A stretch of 6,991 bases of DNA from Bacillota bacterium (GTDB lineage: Bacteria; Bacillota; Clostridia; Lachnospirales; Lachnospiraceae). The notes beneath the pieces are model-generated. The model did not search any database. It was not told where the DNA came from and saw nothing but the letters and a program-made list of their open reading frames with translations. A program made the position numbers and the translations under genes. Shown here one piece after another: positions 1-5,514 of this stretch. The first letter of the stretch is position 1; every line of letters begins with the position of its first letter. The stretch is taken from NCBI GenBank assembly GCA_023436765.1, contig JAEZHX010000094.1, positions 1-6,991 on the forward strand, read 5' to 3'.

Positions 1-2
1 AT

Positions 3-1130
3 CGCTTCCATGGCAAGGAAGGTATCCTCGCATATGTCCGCCAGGCGGGCTGCATTCAATTTGATCCGATCGATGTCTGCGGCAAGAACGCTGAGTTAGT
101 CCTGCAATCCAGAATTTCGGGGTTTACCAAGGAGATGCTCTATGAACTCCTTTATGAGGATCGTCAGTTGGTTGATTATTTTGACAAAAATCTAGCCATA
201 CTTCCTGTCTCTGATTGGAAGTATTTTGAGCGAATCAGAGAAGCATACCGGAATAACAGCAGGGGTCGTGAGGAGGTGGACCGGGTAGCAAAGGCTATCA
301 AAGAAGTAATTGCAGAGAAGGGACCGGTCAGCTCCAAGGATCTTCAAATGAAGGAGAAGGTTGACTGGTACTGGAGCAGTACGAATCTGTCCAGAGCTGC
401 CCTGGAGACCCTGTACTTTAGAGGTGAGCTGATCATCCATCATAAGAAGGGAACGATCAAATATTATGCACTGGCTAAGGACTATCTGCCGAAGGAGGTA
501 CTGGAAGCTCAGGATCCCTTCCCGGAGGAGCTGGAGCATCTCAAATGGAGGGTTATCAGAAGGATATCGTCGGTAGGGCTTATGTGGAATAAGCCTTCGG
601 ACGCCTGGCTGGCGATCTGGAGTATGAAAGCAGAGCAGCGGAACGAGGTCTTTGCTTCCCTGCTTCAGGAAGGAAAGATAAAGGAAGTAAGAGTAGAGGG
701 ATTGAAGGAGCTTCTCTATTGTCTGACTGAAGATATTCCTATGCTTGAAGAGGTATTGCAGTCATCCGGGGAGGAAACCTCTTTTCAGCCCAGGACTGAG
801 CTGATCGCAGCCTTGGACAACCTGCTTTGGGATCGGAAGTTGATTAAAACCTTATTTGACTTTGATTATAAATGGGAGATTTATACCCCGGAGGTGCAAA
901 GAAAATACGGCTACTATGTACTTCCGCTCCTATCAGGAGAGAACTTTATTGGAAGGGTGGAGCTGGTCTGTGACAGGAAGGGTAAGGCACTGCTGGTGAA
1001 GCATTTATGGTTTGAGGAAGGCGTCCGTATGACTGCCAAACTCAAGAAGGACATCAGGAATTGCCTTTTGAGGTTCCAAAGGTTCCATGGTTTGAAAACA
1101 ATGGTATATTCCGAGGAATGCAGCTTGTAG
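3..1130 (+). CDS. Winged-helix DNA glycosylase, YcaQ/AlkZ-like family (5' partial)
   Basis: Members of this family (E. coli YcaQ/AlkX, Streptomyces AlkZ) are DNA glycosylases built from winged-helix domains; characterised ones excise bulky alkylated bases and unhook interstrand crosslinks. The first ATG in this frame is at 135, but the frame is open to the window edge and the upstream codons are clearly the same protein. They encode IQFDP (54-68), then GKNAELVLQSR, and the text continues past the ATG as LLYEDRQLVDYFDK. The QFD at 57-65 matches the Q-aromatic/hydrophobic-D motif I recall for YcaQ-type enzymes, as opposed to QxQ in AlkZ. The true start therefore lies left of the window. The 375 visible codons plus roughly 20-30 missing ones fit the family's usual length of about 400. 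The C-terminal part (LLSGENFIGRVEL, about residues 307-319 of the visible frame) is also typical. The exact lesion substrate cannot be told from sequence. No terminator is obvious after the stop. Confidence 0.88.
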   Translation, partial: RFHGKEGILAYVRQAGCIQFDPIDVCGKNAELVLQSRISGFTKEMLYELLYEDRQLVDYFDKNLAILPVSDWKYFERIREAYRNNSRGREEVDRVAKAIKEVIAEKGPVSSKDLQMKEKVDWYWSSTNLSRAALETLYFRGELIIHHKKGTIKYYALAKDYLPKEVLEAQDPFPEELEHLKWRVIRRISSVGLMWNKPSDAWLAIWSMKAEQRNEVFASLLQEGKIKEVRVEGLKELLYCLTEDIPMLEEVLQSSGEETSFQPRTELIAALDNLLWDRKLIKTLFDFDYKWEIYTPEVQRKYGYYVLPLLSGENFIGRVELVCDRKGKALLVKHLWFEEGVRMTAKLKKDIRNCLLRFQRFHGLKTMVYSEECSL

Positions 1131-1166
1131 TACAGTAACTTCACCGATTTTAGGTAGTTTTACGAG

Positions 1167-1195
1167 TTGACAATATTTAGCAAATAATATAAAAT
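1167..1195 (+). promoter_or_regulatory. Sigma-A promoter for the small basic protein and TfoX-like gene
   Basis: TTGACA at 1167-1172 (perfect -35) is followed by a 17-base spacer and TAAAAT at 1190-1195 (five of six -10 bases). The surroundings are very AT-rich. Transcription should begin near 1202, giving a leader of about 40 bases before the ATG at 1242. It separates this unit from the glycosylase gene upstream. Confidence 0.72.
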
Positions 1196-1241
1196 ATAGT
1201 TAACTTGGACATACTATGAATGAAAAGGTGGTGAAACAAGC

Positions 1242-1352
1242 ATGGGAGATACTAATCCGAAGAAGGCTCCGAAAAAGAAAGCAAATGCCGGTAGCAAGGC
1301 GCCTGCACAGGCTAGCGCATCATCAGCTGCTACAACAACCAAGAAGAAATAA
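1242..1352 (+). CDS. Small lysine/alanine-rich basic protein, 36 residues
   Basis: I do not recognise a named family. The ATG is preceded by AAAGGTGGTG (centred near 1228), a good ribosome binding site at suitable spacing, and lies about 40 bases after a near-consensus promoter. The product starts MGDTNPKKAPKKK and ends TTTKKK. It has nine lysines, nine alanines and one acidic residue, the rest being mostly Ser, Thr, Pro, Gly and Asn. It is therefore strongly cationic, probably disordered, and resembles a histone-H1-like tail. It has no hydrophobic segment, so it is not a membrane or secreted peptide. Nucleic-acid binding is a reasonable inference from charge alone. A 73-codon frame overlapping it (1216-1437) lacks a ribosome binding site and has no sensible composition, so I prefer this one. 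It sits 86 bases before a TfoX-domain gene, probably on the same transcript. Confidence 0.68.
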   Translation: MGDTNPKKAPKKKANAGSKAPAQASASSAATTTKKK

Positions 1353-1362
1353 CCAATGCAAT

Positions 1363-1406
1363 GAGAAATTCCCTCAATCAGCAGGACCTGCCGGAGGGAA
1401 TTTCTC
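1363..1406 (+). repeat. Perfect 13-bp inverted repeat (RNA hairpin; possible terminator or attenuator)
   Basis: GAGAAATTCCCTC (1363-1375) is exactly complementary to GAGGGAATTTCTC (1394-1406), with an 18-base loop. The loop itself holds a small dyad, GCAGG-A-CCTGC (1381-1391). No T-run follows on the plus strand (GCTGATAAGG), so it is a poor classical intrinsic terminator. It lies 10 bases after the stop of the small gene and 32 bases before the next start. ATCAGC in the loop (1377-1382) can also pair with GCTGAT just after the 3' arm (1407-1412), giving an alternative fold. It could limit read-through, protect the upstream message, or act on minus-strand read-through. Confidence 0.6.
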
Positions 1407-1438
1407 GCTGATAAGGATTACAGAAGGAGGATGGTAGA

Positions 1439-1696
1439 ATGGGAGCGCTGAGTCATTTGCCGAATATCAGTAAGGTCAACGAGAGTAAACTCATACTGGC
1501 AGGGATTGAAACTCCGGAGCAGCTTTTTGCTATAGGCAGCAAGGAAGCTCTGCTTAGAGTAAGGGCAGAAGCAGATCCCGGAGCCTGCTTAAGTATGCTG
1601 TACGGATTGGAAGGAGCCATCCGGGGAATCCGCTGGCATGACCTGCCGGAAGATGTGAAGGCTGATCTGAAGGAATTTCATCATGGACTAAACTAG
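1439..1696 (+). CDS. TfoX C-terminal-domain protein, 85 residues
   Basis: The protein matches the C-terminal domain of TfoX/Sxy (Pfam TfoX_C). It opens LPNISKVNESKLILAGIETPEQLFAIGSKEALLR (about residues 7-40) and continues with the typical DPGACLSMLYGLEGAIRGIRWHDLP (47-71). In gammaproteobacteria full-length Sxy/TfoX has an N-terminal domain as well and co-activates competence genes. Only the C-terminal domain is present here, a common stand-alone form in Firmicutes whose role is not established, so competence should not be inferred. The helix-hairpin-helix-like fold suggests a nucleic-acid or protein contact role. The start is fixed by AAGGAGG at 1424-1430, eight bases before the ATG. It probably shares the promoter at 1167 with the small basic protein. 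Its stop codon overlaps that of the convergent exporter permease by four bases. Confidence 0.85.
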   Translation: MGALSHLPNISKVNESKLILAGIETPEQLFAIGSKEALLRVRAEADPGACLSMLYGLEGAIRGIRWHDLPEDVKADLKEFHHGLN

Positions 1697-2487
1697 ATCC
1701 TTGCGATCATCAGACTGCTGGAGGAGTAGCGTTTCAGCCCCCGATAAAAGATGGCGAAGGCCAGAAGCACCATGATCACTGTGGTACCCAACACGATCAG
1801 TCCCTGTAGCGGATGGAAGTGCAGGATAACCTTCAGGGGCAGATAATTGATCAAACCGACCGGAATCAGTGTATATAGGATTAGTCGTACACCATTCTTG
1901 AAGATTCCGTCAGGGTAGGTAGAAAAATGGACGGTGGCAGAGTTTAGATTGTATGCCACCATATCACCTCTTACGATCCAGAAGGAGAGACTTCCGACGA
2001 TAACTGCAAAGGCCGTCATGATAATCGCACCAAGTACGGACATGATTGTAAAGACGAGCAAGCCGGGAAGGCTGAAGTTAAAGATACAGAGAACCAGAAA
2101 GCCGTAGATCAGATCCCCGATCGCAGAGGAATTGGTTCCTGAGGAGATTACCCCCAGCAGTACGTTTTTCGGCTGTACCAGGAAGGCATCCAATTTCCCG
2201 TTCATAATCAGCTCGGGCAGCTCATAGACCCGGTGGAAGAAGATATGGGACAGTCCGAAGGTACTGGCTGCTAACCCCCACAGGGTCAGGACCTCTCGAA
2301 AACCATATCCGCCGATATTCTCTTTTAATTGGAACAGAATGACCCACTGGATGATAAAAGTCGCATTATTCAGGACCATAAATAGGACATTCATCAGGAA
2401 GGTGACATGATTGGTCATCTCTCTCATAATATTATATTTTACAGACAGTAATAATACTTTGGTTTGCTTCTTAACCTCCGTTAACAT
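1693..2487 (-). CDS. ABC-2 type exporter permease (COG3694-like)
   Basis: This is the second membrane subunit of a three-gene ABC exporter. The 264-residue protein has about six hydrophobic segments (roughly 28-53, 64-82, 122-138, 142-170, 200-218 and 228-248). It carries the family signature ELPELIMNGKLDAFLVQPKN (89-108) between segments 2 and 3, and FSTYPDGIFKNGVR followed by IPVGLINYLP (188-217). The ATG lies inside the 3' end of the preceding permease gene, a 17-base overlap, with GAAGAAGG upstream as ribosome binding site; translational coupling is likely. It is the last gene of the operon and its stop (CTA on plus, 1693-1695) overlaps the TfoX-like gene's stop, so no terminator fits between them. 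The substrate is unknown. Confidence 0.9.
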   Translation of the reverse strand: MLTEVKKQTKVLLLSVKYNIMREMTNHVTFLMNVLFMVLNNATFIIQWVILFQLKENIGGYGFREVLTLWGLAASTFGLSHIFFHRVYELPELIMNGKLDAFLVQPKNVLLGVISSGTNSSAIGDLIYGFLVLCIFNFSLPGLLVFTIMSVLGAIIMTAFAVIVGSLSFWIVRGDMVAYNLNSATVHFSTYPDGIFKNGVRLILYTLIPVGLINYLPLKVILHFHPLQGLIVLGTTVIMVLLAFAIFYRGLKRYSSSSLMIARI

Positions 2488-3262
2488 TGACCTTCTTCAC
2501 TCCTCTCCGATATAGTCCCATTAATAGCAGGAACGATAAGACGAAATAAATACCTTGCGCCAGTAGTACCTGTAGAAACATTGACATGTTAAAATCTATG
2601 ACCAGCTTAGCAGGACCGTAGGTAAAGACATAGATCGGTGTACATTTGATGAACGGCTGTGCCCAGGCAGGAAACATCTCCACCGGGAACAGGATACCCA
2701 ATACCAGTATCATTTTGGTATAGATCCAATGGAGCGGTGTTGCATCCTCGATCCAGAAGGACAGAACCGAAATGCTCATCGTCAGGAAGATATTGATCAG
2801 TGTACCAGCCAGAAATACGACACTGATCAGGGGCAGGTGGATCGAAGAAAAGTCCGGCAGGCTTCCGATATACAGAGTTCCGATCAGCAGTCCGGCTCCG
2901 AGATAAAGGAAGAACTTGATCACGATTTCTCCGAGATTCCTCGTAATCATATACAGGATATAATGATAGGGCTTATTGATAACATAGGCAATCGAGCCGC
3001 TCTTGATATCATTGCTGATCTGCGAGGTAATCACGTTATTCCTCGTCCCGAACCATACGATTTCAGTCAGGATCACGTACCAGATCATCTGCTTCATGGA
3101 ATAACCGTTGATTAGCTGCTCCGGGTCGGAATAGACATATTGCCACAGGTTCAGGAATACGAAGAGTACCACAAAGAACATCAGATAGCCCATTAGGATA
3201 TTCAATACATATTGCAGGCTCTCCATCAGAGTGGTTTTAAAAACAAAGAGATACTTTCTCAT
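2471..3262 (-). CDS. ABC-2 type exporter permease (COG4587-like)
   Basis: This is the first membrane subunit of the exporter, 263 residues with about six hydrophobic segments (roughly 20-40, 58-72, 110-135, 141-168, 180-198 and 230-251). The conserved cytoplasmic loop reads ISNDIKSGSIAYVINKPYHY (82-101), the family's typical G-x-IAY-x-I-x-KP element, where contact with the ATPase coupling region is expected. The start is five bases after the ATPase stop. The ribosome binding site AAGGAGG lies in the last codons of the ATPase gene (3278-3284 on plus), so the two are probably co-translated. The C-terminus is short and basic (YRRGVKKVNVNGG). It most likely pairs with the COG3694-type permease to form a heterodimeric pore. 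Confidence 0.9.
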   Translation of the reverse strand: MRKYLFVFKTTLMESLQYVLNILMGYLMFFVVLFVFLNLWQYVYSDPEQLINGYSMKQMIWYVILTEIVWFGTRNNVITSQISNDIKSGSIAYVINKPYHYILYMITRNLGEIVIKFFLYLGAGLLIGTLYIGSLPDFSSIHLPLISVVFLAGTLINIFLTMSISVLSFWIEDATPLHWIYTKMILVLGILFPVEMFPAWAQPFIKCTPIYVFTYGPAKLVIDFNMSMFLQVLLAQGIYFVLSFLLLMGLYRRGVKKVNVNGG

Positions 3263-3267
3263 GGTAA

Positions 3268-4248
3268 TTAACCCCTCCCCTCCTTATAGATCTCAGTTAT
3301 GATGTTCTCCAGGGGGACATTCGAGATATTGATGTCAATCATTTGATCCGCATCCATAAGCTTCAATGCATCACTGATGCTTTTCTTCGTGATATCCACC
3401 TCCAACTTCAGGTTACTTCCCTTGCTCTTTACTATGGTAATACCATCTTCCCCCGTTAGATCCATGGGCTCTTTTAGCTTTACCTCTACCAGCTTCTTGT
3501 TCAGGTAGTGGTATTTCAGATTTTCCATCGAATCATCCATAACAATTTTACCGTGGTTAACGATGATGATTCTCTTACACAGCTTCTCGATATCCCCAAC
3601 ATCATGGCTGGTCAGAAATACTGTTGTCTGATATTCTTTATTCATTTTTTTAATCAGTGCTCGTATGTTTTCCTTAACCACCGGATCCAACCCTATGGTC
3701 GGTTCATCCAGAAACAGAACCTCCGGCTCGTGGATCAGGGAAGCTGCGATTTCACAGCGGATTCTCTGCCCCAGAGAGAGATTACGAACCGGAGTATTGA
3801 TCATTTCCTCCAGCTCGAATATTGATGTCAGGTTCTCAATCCTCTCCTCAATCTTATGGTCCGGAAGGTCATAGATGGCTCCGAAGAATTTAAAGTTATC
3901 ATAGGGAGTCAGATGGGTCCATAACTGTTCCTTCTGACCGAATACAGTCCCGATCTTATAAGCGAGCTTTTTCCTGTGGTCTGTCGGGCTGATTCCAAGC
4001 ACGGATACCTCTCCGTTATTTGGGTACAGGATACCGGTCAGCATTTTGATGGTAGTGCTTTTGCCTGCCCCGTTTGGTCCGATGAAAGCAAGGATTTCTC
4101 CCTTCTGAACAGAGAAGCTGATATGATCCACTGCAGTGATTTCCTTATACCTTGGACGGAATATAGCTTTGATGCTTCCCTTCAAGCCCTTATCCTTTAC
4201 CTTTACCTTGAATTTCTTAGATAAATTGGTTACCTTGATTGCTTCCAC
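3268..4248 (-). CDS. ABC exporter ATP-binding protein (COG4586-like)
   Basis: This is the nucleotide-binding subunit, 326 residues, expected at the inner face of the membrane. All motifs are intact: Walker A GPNGAGKST (57-65), Q-loop glutamine (105), signature LSLGQ (157-161), Walker B VLFLDEPT (177-184), D-loop GLDP (186-189) and switch histidine in TSHD (215). A 20-30 residue insertion before the core (KVKDKGLKGSIKAIFRPRYKEITAV) and a C-terminal tail of about 80 residues are typical of COG4586. The start is a GTG: in-frame TGA and TAA codons lie directly upstream, so no earlier start is possible. A GGGGGA-rich ribosome binding site is at 4259-4263. It is the first gene of the operon with the two permeases. 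Some databases group relatives with viologen or drug exporters, but the cargo here cannot be read from sequence. Confidence 0.93.
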   Translation of the reverse strand: MEAIKVTNLSKKFKVKVKDKGLKGSIKAIFRPRYKEITAVDHISFSVQKGEILAFIGPNGAGKSTTIKMLTGILYPNNGEVSVLGISPTDHRKKLAYKIGTVFGQKEQLWTHLTPYDNFKFFGAIYDLPDHKIEERIENLTSIFELEEMINTPVRNLSLGQRIRCEIAASLIHEPEVLFLDEPTIGLDPVVKENIRALIKKMNKEYQTTVFLTSHDVGDIEKLCKRIIIVNHGKIVMDDSMENLKYHYLNKKLVEVKLKEPMDLTGEDGITIVKSKGSNLKLEVDITKKSISDALKLMDADQMIDINISNVPLENIITEIYKEGRG

Positions 4249-4264
4249 TTTTTATCATCCCCCG

Positions 4265-4307
4265 ATTCCCCCTTGGCAATGGGAATTTATCCCATAGAGG
4301 GTAAATT
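4265..4307 (-). promoter_or_regulatory. Overlapping alternative hairpins in the exporter 5' leader
   Basis: Read on the minus strand from the predicted transcript start, three hairpins overlap. Hairpin 1 pairs AATTTACCC with GGG(A)TAAATT (4307-4284, one bulged base, 5-base loop). Hairpin 2 pairs ATGGGA with TCCCAT (4295-4279, 5-base loop). Hairpin 3 pairs ATTCCC with GGGAAT (4286-4265, 10-base loop) and ends one base before the G-rich ribosome binding site. Hairpin 2 excludes both others. The pairing is seen in the sequence; a regulatory role is inference. Confidence 0.4.
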
Positions 4308-4314
4308 TCGGATT

Positions 4315-4343
4315 AGTATAGCATAGATGAATCGGAGGTGCAA
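4315..4343 (-). promoter_or_regulatory. Promoter for the ABC exporter operon
   Basis: On the minus strand, TTGCAC (4343-4338) and TATACT (4320-4315) are separated by 17 bases. The -10 matches consensus at five of six positions; the -35 is weak (three of six). The predicted start is near 4308, giving a leader of about 60 bases before the GTG at 4248. It lies back to back with the metF promoter. Confidence 0.5.
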
Positions 4344-4419
4344 GCGATATTTTTAGAAAATAAACTATACTCATGTAAGAATTCAGGCAATTGCTCTAAA
4401 TTACTGGATTTTTAATTAG

Positions 4420-4448
4420 TTGACAGCTTTTGATACAGCCCTTACAAT
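4420..4448 (+). promoter_or_regulatory. Sigma-A promoter for metF
   Basis: TTGACA (4420-4425), a 17-base spacer and TACAAT (4443-4448) give a near-consensus promoter. Transcription should start about 4455, leaving a leader under 30 bases. That is too short for an S-box or T-box riboswitch, so none of the usual clostridial methionine-responsive leaders is present. Confidence 0.75.
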
Positions 4449-4481
4449 AATAAAAAACCATAAAAAGGGAGGGAGAGCTCA

Positions 4482-5348
4482 GTGCGAATTTCATCCTTAT
4501 TTGAACAGAAGAAGACAGTTCTGTCCTTTGAGGTGTTTCCACCAAAGAAGAGCAGTCCGATTGAGACAATATACAATACGTTGGAGGAGCTGAAGGGGTT
4601 AAAGCCTGATTTTATCAGTGTAACCTACGGAGCAGGAGGAAATGCCGGAGATACCGCCACCAGCGATATTGCTTACGCGATAAAGCACCGGTATGGAATA
4701 GAGCCTCTTGCTCATTTGACCTGTGTGAACGATACGAAGCAGGAGATCTCCCAGGTACTTGACCGGCTGGAGAACAGCGGAACAGAGAATATCCTCGCTT
4801 TACGAGGGGATATTAATCCGAGTATTTTACCGAAGCATGAATTTAAATATGCCAGTGAACTGGTGAAGCTTATCAGGGTGCGAGGTGGCTTTCATCTTTC
4901 CGGGGCCTGTTACCCCGAGGGACATATCAATGCCCTAAATAAAGAGGAGGATATCCTGAACCTGAAGAAAAAGGTGGATGCGGGAGTAGAGCATTTGATT
5001 TCACAGCTATTTTTTGATAATTCTTACTTCTATTCCTTTATCGACCGGGTCAGAGCGGAAGGAATTACAGTTCCCATAGAGGCAGGGATTATGCCGGTTA
5101 CGAATAAATCTCAGATTGAGCGGATGGTCACCTTATGCGGAGCCAGCCTTCCATCAAAATTTTCGAAGATGATGCAGCGTTTCGAACATTCCCCTGAAGC
5201 CTTGCGGGATGCAGGAATCGCTTATGCGGTCGATCAGATAGTGGATTTGATCTCTCGGGGTGTAGATGGAATCCATCTCTATACGATGAATAACCCTTAT
5301 ATCGCCAGAAAAATCAGTGAAAGCATCTCAGGTATGATACAGGCATAA
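4482..5348 (+). CDS. metF: 5,10-methylenetetrahydrofolate reductase
   Basis: This cytosolic flavoenzyme reduces methylene-tetrahydrofolate to methyl-tetrahydrofolate, the methyl donor for methionine synthesis and, in acetogens, the methyl branch of the Wood-Ljungdahl pathway. The 288-residue TIM-barrel protein has the expected length and motifs. SFEVFPPKK (15-23) holds the catalytic glutamate equivalent (E17), followed by VTYGAGG (47-53), PLAHLTCV (75-82), LALRGD (105-110, flavin-contacting aspartate), GACYPEGH (141-148), QLFFDN (175-180), EAGIMPVTN (200-208) and GIHLYTMNN (263-271). The start is GTG at 4482: a TAA lies in frame seven codons upstream with no other start between, and AAAGGGAGGG (4464-4473) is a strong ribosome binding site. 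It appears monocistronic. No metV, metH or other folate gene is adjacent in the window, so which pathway it serves is open. Confidence 0.95.
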   Translation: MRISSLFEQKKTVLSFEVFPPKKSSPIETIYNTLEELKGLKPDFISVTYGAGGNAGDTATSDIAYAIKHRYGIEPLAHLTCVNDTKQEISQVLDRLENSGTENILALRGDINPSILPKHEFKYASELVKLIRVRGGFHLSGACYPEGHINALNKEEDILNLKKKVDAGVEHLISQLFFDNSYFYSFIDRVRAEGITVPIEAGIMPVTNKSQIERMVTLCGASLPSKFSKMMQRFEHSPEALRDAGIAYAVDQIVDLISRGVDGIHLYTMNNPYIARKISESISGMIQA

Positions 5349-5409
5349 CAATACTTCTCTTATGGTGAGGGAGGTTAACGACACAAAATGCTTTTGTTTT
5401 ACAAAAAGA

Positions 5410-5438
5410 TTGCATTCTCCTGCTTTATACCCTAAAAT
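5410..5438 (+). promoter_or_regulatory. Possible promoter for the GNAT-like gene
   Basis: TTGCAT (5410-5415), a 17-base spacer and TAAAAT (5433-5438) form a plausible sigma-A promoter with a weak -35. A second TAAAAT occurs at 5446-5451, without a good partner. The start would be near 5445, giving a leader of about 70 bases. Confidence 0.4.
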
Positions 5439-5449
5439 ATAGGTATAAA
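5424..5449. promoter_or_regulatory. 8-bp dyad over the predicted -10 (operator candidate)
   Basis: TTTATACC (5424-5431) and GGTATAAA (5442-5449) are exact reverse complements separated by 10 bases. The predicted -10 hexamer lies in the spacer. The spacing, symmetry and position are those of a dimeric repressor site. No regulator gene is adjacent, and the AT-rich composition makes chance possible. Confidence 0.35.
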
Positions 5450-5514
5450 ATACTACAATTCATGAACCGAAGACATAGGGTCCTGGATATGGGTATATGG
5501 GTGGAGGGTGCAGC

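Noticed and set aside
192..539. 115-codon minus-strand open frame
   Set aside because: It is opposite the YcaQ-like coding region with no ribosome binding site; a shadow of the real gene.
1216..1437. 73-codon plus-strand open frame starting MNEKVVKQAWEILIRRR
   Set aside because: It has no ribosome binding site, is rich in Arg/Gln/His in a way typical of a shifted frame, and runs through the palindrome; the frame starting at 1242 has a good site and coherent composition.
1439..1696. Competence regulator (full TfoX/Sxy) assignment
   Set aside because: Only the C-terminal domain is present and no competence genes are nearby; the name would overstate what is known.
2729..3115. 128-codon plus-strand open frame
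   Set aside because: It is antisense to the first exporter permease, whose hydrophobic segments and family motif are clear; the plus-strand translation has no recognisable domain or start signal.
3508..4224. Several 69-105 codon plus-strand frames opposite the ATPase gene
   Set aside because: The minus-strand ATPase has all ABC motifs intact; the plus-strand frames have no supporting start signals or domains.
4426..4481. S-box or T-box riboswitch upstream of metF
   Set aside because: The predicted leader is under 30 bases, and no conserved riboswitch core or terminator hairpin is visible.
5387..5416. Bulged hairpin AATGC...GCATT as a metF terminator
   Set aside because: The stem is AT-rich, interrupted and not followed by a T-run; too weak to call.
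5388..5435. 15-codon frame (MLLFYKK...) after metF
   Set aside because: GGGAGG lies upstream but about 13 bases away, and the frame is tiny, hydrophobic and overlaps the probable promoter; no support for translation.
5497..5514. Upstream in-frame ATG for the GNAT-like gene
   Set aside because: The strong ribosome binding site GGTGGAGGG lies downstream of this ATG and is correctly spaced for the ATG at 5515.
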